Assembly (NCBI GenBank): GCA_045596625.1
Contig: JAZOCU010000047.1
Span: 1-7,243 of the forward strand
Direction of reading: 5' to 3'
DNA from: Firm-04 sp045596625
Lineage (GTDB): Bacteria > Bacillota > Clostridia > Oscillospirales > Ruminococcaceae
Length of the DNA: 7,243 nucleotides
The notes beneath the pieces were generated by a model. The model did not search any database. It was not told the DNA's origin and saw nothing but the letters and a program-made list of their open reading frames with translations. Within the stretch, counting starts at the first letter, position 1. Every line of letters starts with the position of its first letter. Positions 1 to 5,705 of the stretch are shown here, piece after piece. Made by a program: the position numbers and the translations under genes.

Positions 1-142
1 GGTCGTAGTTTGCATCTGATGCATAACCAAGTATACCGTTGCCACCATACACAGGAATATCGCCTTCGCTAGTAGGACGCTTTTTTCCATTCTTAAATTG
101 AATTATTGAACCTAGTGGCTTTTCCAACCATTTACATTCCAT
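1..142 (-). CDS. hsdS: Type I restriction-modification specificity subunit HsdS, N-terminal fragment (cut by window edge)
   Basis: HsdS supplies DNA-target recognition for the type I methylase and restriction complex. The first 47 codons are visible, running off the left edge. The protein begins MECKWLEKPLGSIIQFKNGK, and residues 20-47 continue with a PVYGGNGILGYA stretch (residues 30-41). That is the typical opening of a type I target-recognition domain: a short strand, a G-[KR] turn, then a P-V-Y-G-G-N-G block. The ATG at 142-140 lies inside the end of hsdM, giving an 11-nt overlap, with a GGGGGCG ribosome-binding-like stretch about 8 nt upstream. The overlap indicates translational coupling with hsdM. 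Only the beginning of the first recognition domain is present, so the target sequence and the integrity of the gene cannot be judged. The start lies in a frame offset from hsdM and no closer ATG is in frame. Confidence 0.85.
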   Translation of the reverse strand, partial: MECKWLEKPLGSIIQFKNGKKRPTSEGDIPVYGGNGILGYASDANYD

Positions 143-1634
143 AACCAATCGCCCCCAGTTTCTGCCGAATTTCTTCCTCAAGTGTATGAGACTGTGCGAA
201 CAGTTCTGAAAGTTCGCCTGTCAGTCTTGCCATCTTTTCTTCGAAGGGCTCGCCGTCATCCTCCTGTTCCTCAATGCCAACATATCGTCCGGGCGTGAGA
301 ATGTAGTCCTGCTTTGCGATTTCTGCCGTATCCACCACCGCACAGAAGCCCTTGATATCTTCCGCCGTTCCCTCCGTATAGGCTGTGTAGGTATCAGCAA
401 TCTTGGCAATATCCTCATCCGTCAGCTCACGCAGTTTGCGGGTTACCATGGTACCCATCTTGCGTGCGTCAATGAACAAAGTCTTGCCTTTCTGCTTCTT
501 GTTCTTCGATAAAAACCACAGGGAAACAGGAATCTGTGTAGTATAGAAAAGCTGTGTGGGCATTGCAACAATGCACTCCACCAGATCAGCGTTGATGATG
601 TTTTTGCGAATCTCACCTTCGCCGCCGCTCTGGGAGGAAAGAGAACCGTTCGCCAGCACCATGCCGATTCTGCCGTTCGGTGCAAGGTGATGGATCATGT
701 GCTGTAACCATGCAAAGTTGGCGTTGCCAGCAGGAGGCATACCATACTGCCAACGGACATCGTCCTTCAGCTTATCCGCACCCCAATCTGAGAGATTGAA
801 CGGCGGATTTGCCATGATGAAATCCGCACGAAGCGTCGGGTGACAATCATTGAAGAATGTATCGGCATTATAGCTGCCAAGATTAGCATCAATACCACGG
901 ATAGCAAGATTCATCTGTGCCATTTTCCATGTAGTCGGGTTGGAGTCCTGACCGAACACGGAGATCTGGTTCAGATTACCGCTGTGGTTCTCGATGAATT
1001 TTGCACTCTGTACAAACATACCTCCACTGCCGCAGCAAGGGTCATATACTCTACCATTGAACGGCTTGAGCACTTCAACAAGGGTTTTTACAACGCATTC
1101 GGGTGTGAAAAATTCACCTGCCAACTTGCCTTCGTTTTCTGCAAATTTTCTTAGACAATACTGATAAGTATTGCCAAGAATATCGCGGCTGGAGCCAGCC
1201 TCTACCATCTTGATGTTTGTAAAGAGGTCAACAACATCTCCCAGACGACGCTTGTCCAGCTCCGGACGTGCAAAGTTCTTGGGAAGGATGTCTTTCAGAC
1301 GCTTGTTTTCCTTTTCGATGGCTCTCATCGCTTCATCAATGATTGTGCCGATTTCTTCGGTATGTGCCTTGGAAGCAATGACTTTCCAACGAGCGTTTTC
1401 CGGAACAAAGAAAATGCGCTCGGAGGTGTACTCGTCAATATCCTCCTCGAATCCGTCGCCTTCTTCCAGAAGCTCGTTGTATTTTTCATCAAAGCGATCG
1501 GATATGTATTTCAGAAATATCAAGCCCAGAACAACGGACTTGTACTCGGATGCGTCGATGTTTCCACGAAGGACACAAGCTGCATCCCATATTTGTTTTT
1601 CAAAGCCGATAGAGGCTGTGTTTTTTTCTGCCAT
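132..1634 (-). CDS. hsdM: Type I restriction-modification DNA methyltransferase subunit HsdM (N6-adenine)
   Basis: This is the modification subunit of a type I system. It transfers a methyl group from S-adenosylmethionine to N6 of adenine in the site chosen by HsdS, and also forms part of the restriction complex with HsdR. The 500-residue length is usual for the family. Residues about 8-145 form the helical HsdM N-terminal domain (WDAACVLRGNIDASEYKSVV and the following residues). The methylase domain follows, with FFTP at 175-178, the SAM-binding motif DPCCGSGGMF at 198-207, and the catalytic NPPF at 276-279, typical of gamma-type N6-adenine methylases. The C-terminal part ends with a charged, probably coiled helix (about 455-492) that would contact HsdS. 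The start ATG (1634-1632) has AAAGGAG at 1641-1647, 6 nt upstream, and a strong promoter further upstream. hsdS overlaps its 3' end. All key motifs are intact. hsdR is not in the window. Confidence 0.97.
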   Translation of the reverse strand: MAEKNTASIGFEKQIWDAACVLRGNIDASEYKSVVLGLIFLKYISDRFDEKYNELLEEGDGFEEDIDEYTSERIFFVPENARWKVIASKAHTEEIGTIIDEAMRAIEKENKRLKDILPKNFARPELDKRRLGDVVDLFTNIKMVEAGSSRDILGNTYQYCLRKFAENEGKLAGEFFTPECVVKTLVEVLKPFNGRVYDPCCGSGGMFVQSAKFIENHSGNLNQISVFGQDSNPTTWKMAQMNLAIRGIDANLGSYNADTFFNDCHPTLRADFIMANPPFNLSDWGADKLKDDVRWQYGMPPAGNANFAWLQHMIHHLAPNGRIGMVLANGSLSSQSGGEGEIRKNIINADLVECIVAMPTQLFYTTQIPVSLWFLSKNKKQKGKTLFIDARKMGTMVTRKLRELTDEDIAKIADTYTAYTEGTAEDIKGFCAVVDTAEIAKQDYILTPGRYVGIEEQEDDGEPFEEKMARLTGELSELFAQSHTLEEEIRQKLGAIGYGM

Positions 1635-1703
1635 GATAAGCTCCTTTATAATCGCAACGTCAGGTTATTTGAACGTATTCGTCGATATGATATATACATT
1701 TTT

Positions 1704-1732
1704 ATTATACCACTTTTCACCAGAAATTTCAA
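1704..1732 (-). promoter_or_regulatory. Promoter of hsdM (sigma-A type, extended -10)
   Basis: On the minus strand a TTGAAA -35 box (1732-1727) is followed by a 17-nt spacer and a perfect TATAAT -10 box (1709-1704). A TG one base before the -10 makes it an extended -10. The transcript would begin near 1697 and have a leader of about 60 nt before the hsdM ribosome binding site. The insertion-sequence remnant begins 30 bp upstream of the -35 box, so the core promoter is intact. Confidence 0.85.
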
Positions 1733-1801
1733 TCCTTCTGCACATTTTTTCTAAATTCCACTGTTGTGCTACAATAGATCTTGGACAAAAAGAGAAAAAG
1801 G

Positions 1802-1830
1802 TTGAGAGATAGACGAAAATCTGTTAGAAT
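1802..1830 (+). promoter_or_regulatory. Transposase promoter in the deleted IS copy
   Basis: TTGAGA (1802-1807), a 17-nt spacer and TAGAAT (1825-1830), with a TG one base before the -10. The same promoter is present in the second copy. Here it points into the 3' end of the ABC operon, so any transcript passing 2069 would be antisense to the last operon gene. Confidence 0.65.
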
Positions 1831-1875
1831 AAAGTTACCACACCAAATCCCAAACAGAAAGAAGGTCTATCTCTC
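1804..1875 (+). repeat. 11-bp perfect inverted repeat bracketing the transposase promoter and start
   Basis: GAGAGATAGAC at 1804-1814 is the exact reverse complement of GTCTATCTCTC at 1865-1875, with a 50-nt interval. The left arm overlaps the -35 box. The right arm runs from just after the AGAAGG ribosome binding site to the base before the ATG at 1876. The same arrangement is in the second IS copy at 7112-7122 and 7173-7183. Confidence 0.85.
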
Positions 1876-1998
1876 ATGGATATTAGTATAACACAAGATG
1901 GTCCAGCTGTACGTTTAAATCGAACAAACAATCTTCCCATGCGTCCACTCGGCTGGCTTTCGCCTATCGAATTCCTACATGAACACTATCCAAGATGA
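1876..1998 (+). pseudogene. Fused remnant of IS transposase (N-terminal 8 codons joined to the C-terminal tail)
   Basis: A 40-codon open frame with the start, ribosome binding site and first 8 codons (MDISITQD) identical to the transposase start of the second IS copy at 7184. It then reads GPAVRLNRTNNLPMRPLGWL and ends SPIEFLHEHYPR. The NNLPMRPLGWLSPIEF stretch resembles the extreme C-terminus of rve/DDE-type IS transposases, where an N-N-x-P-x-x-x-L-G-W-x-[ST]-P motif is common (family knowledge). The frame is therefore best read as a transposase that lost its middle, including the whole catalytic core, in an in-frame deletion. The TGA lies within the right terminal repeat. A functional product is unlikely, though the frame remains open with its initiation signals intact. 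Confidence 0.7.
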
Positions 1999-2013
1999 TT
2001 GACAAACTTACAC

Positions 2014-2041
2014 TTTTTCTGCTGGATCATAAGCAGAAAAA
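2014..2041. repeat. AT-rich inverted repeat abutting the right end of the deleted IS
   Basis: TTTTTCTGCT (2014-2023) pairs perfectly with AGCAGAAAAA (2032-2041) around an 8-nt loop. It lies between the IS right end and the operon terminator, and its A/T arm overlaps the terminator's U-tract. Neither strand has a run of T after the stem, so it is not called a terminator in its own right. Confidence 0.6.
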
Positions 2042-2069
2042 AACGCTTGTGCCATTATGGCACAAGCGT
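2037..2069 (-). terminator. Rho-independent terminator of the ABC operon
   Basis: On the minus strand, ACGCTTGTGCCA pairs with TGGCACAAGCGT (arms 2069-2058 and 2054-2043, 12 bp, 3-nt loop) and is followed at once by seven Ts (2043-2037, counting the stem's last T). It is a textbook intrinsic terminator. The TAA stop of the last operon gene (2057-2055) is itself the loop, so the stem is built partly from that gene's last codons. On the plus strand there is no T run, so it should act in one direction only. Confidence 0.92.
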
Positions 2070-3413
2070 CTCCTCCTCATCGGGCAAATAGCGGATCTCC
2101 AGTTCCTTCTTATATATTTCATATGTTTCATATATTTCTTTGGAATCAACCAGGATCACTGTACAGTCAGGATCATCCGTCAGAGTATAATGCACGGTTT
2201 TCTTAATCTTATCTCTTTCGGCAACTTGGAAGCCATAAGGGTTCTCACCGCTGCGGATCTGTTCCATCAGCTCTTTTGCAGCCGTTGTATTCACCACCAT
2301 ATCACTGTCCATATTCACATCAATGGCAACCACCTGTGCATCACCCAGAGTACAACCCCATGGCACCAGCACAGTAACATCACAGAGTATATACTCATCC
2401 TCGTCCAGGATATAGCAGTCGATCTCCGTCGCTTTTTTATCCTGCCGATAACTACCGGTCCCAAGAGACTTCTCCGATATGTAACAGCCCCCAAGACGAT
2501 ACATCAGAGCATTCAGCGTACAGGGGAAAGGATTCTCCTGTTTGCCGCCAATGGCAAGCTGCTCCACAATCTCCAGCCATTGACTGTTTTTTTCCTGCAA
2601 GGGCGTAAACTGCATAGCAGCCTGCACCGTATCCTTGGCAGGGTCGTAGTCTTCGGGCAATTCATAGGGGTAATCCATATTAACTGTATGTTCATAGAGG
2701 TAATCCATATTAACTGTATGATTATTCTCCGAAACGCCTGTGTATCGCAATGTAACCCAAGTGTTGAACGGATCGAAACCCCTACATTCTATCGAATAAC
2801 AGCCGCTTTCGTCCGATGCATAAACAGCATCTGCCCACCAATCCATACCGTTGGAAACGTGTATCTCTTTCATCGTATCATCATTTATCGCATTGACATC
2901 CATACCGCCAACAATGATCTGCGGTTTGTAGGCACTGAAGCACACAGGAATCCTGATCGCTGTCAGCAGGGTTTCCGCATCCACATCAAGTTGATCCTCG
3001 CTAAACGATGCTTCGGCAACGAACTGCCCTTGATACAACAAGCCGACTTGGCCGGTATACTGCCCCGGTATCACGTTTCCGTCTTCATAGCATTGAAAAC
3101 AGGCGATCCACTCATAACTGAAATCCTCAGGCAGATCTCCCAGCCGCAGCGGAAAAGACAGCATCTTTCCATCCACTGTAAAGTACTTCATATCCTCCGC
3201 CTGTATACCATTCTGAAAATCAGGCAAGGGTACTTCCTTATGTGTAAAGGTTTCTGCGTTTATATCCGTAATCTCCTCTTCATGGGTACCGCTGTATAAC
3301 CGGGCATGGAGCATAGGCAGATTTGCCTGTGCCGTACGCAGCAGGGAATAACCCAACAATGTCATAACACTCATCAGCAGAACAACTGCCGTACAAAACC
3401 GAATGTTCCTCAT
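2055..3413 (-). CDS. Membrane-anchored exported protein of unknown function, last gene of the ABC operon
   Basis: A 452-residue protein that I do not recognise. Residues 1-5 are basic and residues 6-25 (FCTAVVLLMSVMTLLGYSLL) form one hydrophobic segment, a signal anchor or uncleaved signal peptide. The rest is a soluble, acidic domain rich in aromatic residues, presumably outside the membrane. A PLRLGDLPEDF stretch (88-98) resembles a segment of the preceding lipoprotein. Residues 232-251 are a perfect-length tandem repeat, HTVNMDYLYE then HTVNMDYPYE. The chosen ATG (3413-3411) overlaps the TGA of the preceding gene as ATGA and has GGGAGGAG 7 nt upstream. The frame is open 40 codons further, but that extension is the out-of-frame reading of the upstream gene. 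A role as an accessory extracytoplasmic part of the ABC system is inferred only from the operon. Confidence 0.85.
   Translation of the reverse strand: MRNIRFCTAVVLLMSVMTLLGYSLLRTAQANLPMLHARLYSGTHEEEITDINAETFTHKEVPLPDFQNGIQAEDMKYFTVDGKMLSFPLRLGDLPEDFSYEWIACFQCYEDGNVIPGQYTGQVGLLYQGQFVAEASFSEDQLDVDAETLLTAIRIPVCFSAYKPQIIVGGMDVNAINDDTMKEIHVSNGMDWWADAVYASDESGCYSIECRGFDPFNTWVTLRYTGVSENNHTVNMDYLYEHTVNMDYPYELPEDYDPAKDTVQAAMQFTPLQEKNSQWLEIVEQLAIGGKQENPFPCTLNALMYRLGGCYISEKSLGTGSYRQDKKATEIDCYILDEDEYILCDVTVLVPWGCTLGDAQVVAIDVNMDSDMVVNTTAAKELMEQIRSGENPYGFQVAERDKIKKTVHYTLTDDPDCTVILVDSKEIYETYEIYKKELEIRYLPDEEETLVP
2661..2720 (-). repeat. Tandem duplication of 30 bp inside the exported-protein gene
   Basis: Two adjacent 30-bp units (2661-2690 and 2691-2720) differ only at 2668/2698 (g versus a). 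The change gives Pro versus Leu in the 10-residue repeat HTVNMDYxYE at residues 232-251. The unit length is a multiple of three, so gain or loss keeps the reading frame. Confidence 0.95.
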
Positions 3414-4153
3414 ACCGGTACTCCTCCCACCACGCTCAGCTCGACCGCAGATGCAGTGTTCATCAATATTCCGCTTGACGCTCCTCCCACCACGCTCAGC
3501 TCGACCATATATGCCGACAGGCTTTCCGGCCACTCTACGTCTTCACAGTGATAATAGAATCCGATGAGGCGGTCATCCCCCAAATGGTAGTGCATTTTCA
3601 AAATATTATTTTCTGTATCAGGCAATGTATTCTCACCCAGCAGCTTTTCAACCTCTGCCTTGGTATAAAACGGGCTTTGGCCGCCAAGCTTTACTTCTGC
3701 TAGGCTCTCGTCAGATAGGTCAAGAGTAAACCTCATGCTCACAATCACACCATCCGTAACGGGAGCATCCTTGCTGTGCAGGATTATTACACCGCACACG
3801 AAAATGTCATCCGCTGCCAACGCAGCCTCGGTCAGGTAGTACCCCCGATAATGCTCTTCAGAAAAATACTCCACAACGTTCGGTTCTATCGCAAAGCCCC
3901 GGGGCAGATCGGAAACCTCCATGGGCAGTATCAGATGGGCACCCATCACCTCGATCTCCCGGAACATGGATTCGGCAAACTCCGTATGCTCCGCCTCCAC
4001 AGGAGATGCCATAAAATCCTGCCACCAACCATAAGGTACCATGGCCTGATAATAATTCATAGGCACCAGCGTATCAAGGTTTTCTTCACAACCGGTGCCC
4101 AGCAGAAGAAATACTGCGGCACTTATCACCGCCAGATGCTTACGCAGCTTCAT
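3410..4153 (-). CDS. Probable lipoprotein of unknown function in the ABC operon
   Basis: A 247-residue protein. It starts MKLRKHLAVISAAVFLLLGT followed by GC. This is a lipoprotein-type signal peptide with a basic start, a hydrophobic core (7-18) and LGTGC ending at Cys22. The lipobox is slightly unusual because Gly rather than Leu/Val/Ile stands at -3. The mature part is an acidic extracytoplasmic domain with LPMEVSDLPRGFAIE (76-90), similar to residues 87-101 of the next protein. No named domain is recognised. The C-terminus contains VELSVVGG twice (217-224 and 237-244), encoded by a 26-bp direct repeat. The ATG (4153-4151) has AAAGGAG about 8 nt upstream and overlaps the preceding gene by 14 nt. 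The TGA overlaps the next ATG by 4 nt. Lipid anchoring on the outer face of the membrane next to the permeases is inferred. Confidence 0.85.
   Translation of the reverse strand: MKLRKHLAVISAAVFLLLGTGCEENLDTLVPMNYYQAMVPYGWWQDFMASPVEAEHTEFAESMFREIEVMGAHLILPMEVSDLPRGFAIEPNVVEYFSEEHYRGYYLTEAALAADDIFVCGVIILHSKDAPVTDGVIVSMRFTLDLSDESLAEVKLGGQSPFYTKAEVEKLLGENTLPDTENNILKMHYHLGDDRLIGFYYHCEDVEWPESLSAYMVELSVVGGASSGILMNTASAVELSVVGGVPV
3421..3506 (-). repeat. 26-bp direct repeat, 60-bp period, duplicating a ribosome binding site at a gene junction
   Basis: Positions 3421-3446 and 3481-3506 are identical over 26 bp, and the intervening 34 bp is not repeated. On the minus strand each copy ends in GTGGTGGGAGGAG. 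The copy nearer the downstream gene provides its Shine-Dalgarno (GGGAGGAG, 3428-3421), 7 nt before the ATG at 3413. The copies encode VELSVVGG twice in the lipoprotein frame. The 60-bp period is a multiple of three. Confidence 0.95.
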
Positions 4154-4856
4154 GAGAATTACTCCTTTCCTTTTTCACGCTCACAGATACCTGCCGCATC
4201 ATGATCCATAGGCAACCAACAGCTACCAGCAAAGAAAGTACCATAGCAGACCACGGATTCTGCATCAACCAGACGGGCAGCACAGCAATCAGCCCAAGAG
4301 CCTGCATATAGCGACCTGCCACTGCCAGTACCACCACCGTACCGGTTGCGATCAGTAAGGTCAGCAGTGTAAAGCCCTCTCCTTTTTTCTCCCGCATACA
4401 TCCCAGTAAGCTGCCAAACATCATAACCGAAAAATAATAGCACAGCAGCTCTAACGCCTTCACGATCACAGGGTAAACAGAAAAATAAGAACGGCCGGAT
4501 ACCATAAAGCGGTAGAATTCGCACCAGAACATACCATACGATGCACGCAGCACAGCCCAGGCAAGGCAGCTCAGCAAAGCTGCCGACAACGCCATACCGC
4601 CCATTACCGCAAGAAAGGAAACCATCCGATAGCGCATACTGACCGCATTGGCAACGCAGAATGCGGTATGGCGATGATAATACAAAATGCCAAACACCAT
4701 CAGAACCAATACCACAAGCAAATCCGGTGCCAGCAGCATTTCATGATTGAACAAAAACAAAATCACTGTGGATATGACCTGTACCGCCACCATCACAAGA
4801 ATACCTCTGCGCGCCAGGATAGCGGAATACAACATAGTAGCCTGCAAACGATTCAT
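4140..4856 (-). CDS. Polytopic membrane protein, second putative ABC permease subunit
   Basis: A 238-residue integral membrane protein with about six or seven hydrophobic segments: roughly residues 18-36, 43-60, 80-103, 130-153, 163-181, 185-198 and 203-220. A cytoplasmic-type basic loop (MREKKGEG, 154-161) and a charged tail (221-238) follow the positive-inside rule. I recognise no specific family signature. Identity as a permease half rests on topology and on its place directly after the ATPase and the first membrane protein. The ATG (4856-4854) overlaps the preceding TGA as ATGA, with AAAGGAGG about 7 nt upstream. The 3' end overlaps the lipoprotein gene by 14 nt. The two membrane proteins probably form a heterodimeric channel with one ATPase homodimer, by analogy with YtrB-C-D-like systems (inference). 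Confidence 0.85.
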   Translation of the reverse strand: MNRLQATMLYSAILARRGILVMVAVQVISTVILFLFNHEMLLAPDLLVVLVLMVFGILYYHRHTAFCVANAVSMRYRMVSFLAVMGGMALSAALLSCLAWAVLRASYGMFWCEFYRFMVSGRSYFSVYPVIVKALELLCYYFSVMMFGSLLGCMREKKGEGFTLLTLLIATGTVVVLAVAGRYMQALGLIAVLPVWLMQNPWSAMVLSLLVAVGCLWIMMRQVSVSVKKERSNSHEAA

Positions 4857-5692
4857 AGCAGACCCTCCTTTCGTTTTTCAGCGGGCAGCCAAAATATATT
4901 TTTCTGCGTAACAGTAACCGCAACCGCCCAAAGTATTACAATTGTGATAACGCTGAAAATCAGCACACCGGTCAGATCGCGGAAAGTGCAGCAAAGTATG
5001 GTTCCCCCAAACAAAAAGATCACAGGGCAAAGAGTGCACAGCAGCAAAATACCAATGACCAGAAAAGAAATCACCGCAACCACCGTGGGGAGATGCTCCA
5101 TTGCAAAGAGCCATCCCACAGCGGCGCCCACAGCCACCAGCCATAAAACCGGCATCTTTGGGCGGGCGCGCAGCATATACCGCAGCAAATATCCGCACAG
5201 CATCAGCCCGAAATACAACACAGCCGTATTCAGCAGCAGCAAAGTACCGTTCAAAGAAAAAGCAGGTGCCTCTCCCCGATCCATAAAAACATAGGATTCC
5301 AAAAATGTACGGACACAATCCGCCTCGTCCCATCTGCTTCTGCGGCTTTCAGCCAACACATTGTAATACAGCTTGACCATAGCCACATCTGCCACAGCAA
5401 AAACCGCAGATACCACTGCACTGATCACCGCAAAGCCCGTAACCCGTACAGCGGGAGAAAACTGCATCGCCGTACTGAGCCCCATATGGCGGCGGCAGAT
5501 GAAAAAACCCATGCACGGCAGAATCAGCAGCGAATACCGATCTTCCCGCAAAGCATTGAATATGGAAGTGGAAGCCCCCGTCTGAAACACCTCAATGACA
5601 GACAGCAGCATCCGCAGGATGATACCTGCAAAGATCACCTCTGCCCCTGCATGAAATGCCAGAGAAATACTGCCCCAAATTCGTTTGATCAT
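4853..5692 (-). CDS. Polytopic membrane protein, first putative ABC permease subunit
   Basis: A 279-residue integral membrane protein. Hydrophobic segments lie at about 16-36, 53-66, 82-104, 147-170, 180-197, 200-229 (possibly two helices) and 240-262. A hydrophilic loop of about 40 residues lies between the third and fourth (about 106-146, containing RRSRWDEADC). No family signature is recognised by eye. Membership of the ABC complex is inferred from position 13 nt behind the ATPase gene. The start ATG at 5692-5690 (MIKRIWGSIS) was preferred over the ATG 15 codons upstream, because AAAGGA at 5706-5701 lies 8 nt before it and the longer form would run into the ATPase gene. The stop overlaps the next start (ATGA). 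Confidence 0.85.
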   Translation of the reverse strand: MIKRIWGSISLAFHAGAEVIFAGIILRMLLSVIEVFQTGASTSIFNALREDRYSLLILPCMGFFICRRHMGLSTAMQFSPAVRVTGFAVISAVVSAVFAVADVAMVKLYYNVLAESRRSRWDEADCVRTFLESYVFMDRGEAPAFSLNGTLLLLNTAVLYFGLMLCGYLLRYMLRARPKMPVLWLVAVGAAVGWLFAMEHLPTVVAVISFLVIGILLLCTLCPVIFLFGGTILCCTFRDLTGVLIFSVITIVILWAVAVTVTQKNIFWLPAEKRKEGLL

Positions 5693-5705
5693 AATTGCGA
5701 TCCTT

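Larger units (their letters stand above)
1762..2012 (+). mobile_element. Internally deleted insertion sequence (251 bp, MITE-like)
   Basis: Positions 1762-1899 match the left end of the second IS copy at 7071-7207 over 138/137 bp, with a single one-base indel. The match begins exactly at TGTTGTGCTA in both copies, while the flanks differ, so this is the true left end. After 1899 the sequence departs from the other copy and goes straight into what looks like the transposase C-terminus. A plausible right end finishes at 2012: read inward on the opposite strand it is TGTAAGTTTGTCAATC followed by ATCTTGGA. The left end is TGTTGTGCTACAATAG followed by ATCTTGGA. Shared parts are the terminal TGT, the CAAT and the ATCTTGGA block. 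TGT...ACA ends fit IS481/IS3-like DDE elements (family knowledge). No target duplication is evident. It keeps both ends but most of the transposase is gone, so it could move only if supplied with transposase in trans. Confidence 0.75.

Noticed and set aside
1171..1812. Plus-strand frame of 213 codons across the hsdM start and IS end
   Set aside because: It is antisense to conserved hsdM codons, crosses the hsdM promoter and an IS boundary, and has no recognisable protein features.
2014..2041. A second terminator next to the operon terminator
   Set aside because: The stem is AT-rich and neither strand has a following T run. The T run belongs to the stem arm and to the main terminator at 2037-2069.
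2661..2720. CRISPR-like repeats
   Set aside because: The two units are directly adjacent with no spacer, in frame and coding. No third unit exists.
1995..3299. 434-codon open frame on the plus strand
   Set aside because: It is antisense to the coupled last gene of the operon, has no ribosome binding site, and its composition (His-, Ile- and Cys-rich) is that of a shadow frame.
3414..3533. Possible 40-residue N-terminal extension of the 452-residue protein
   Set aside because: It overlaps the lipoprotein gene in another frame and would bury the hydrophobic anchor. The ATGA junction at 3413-3410 with GGGAGGAG 7 nt upstream is a far better start.
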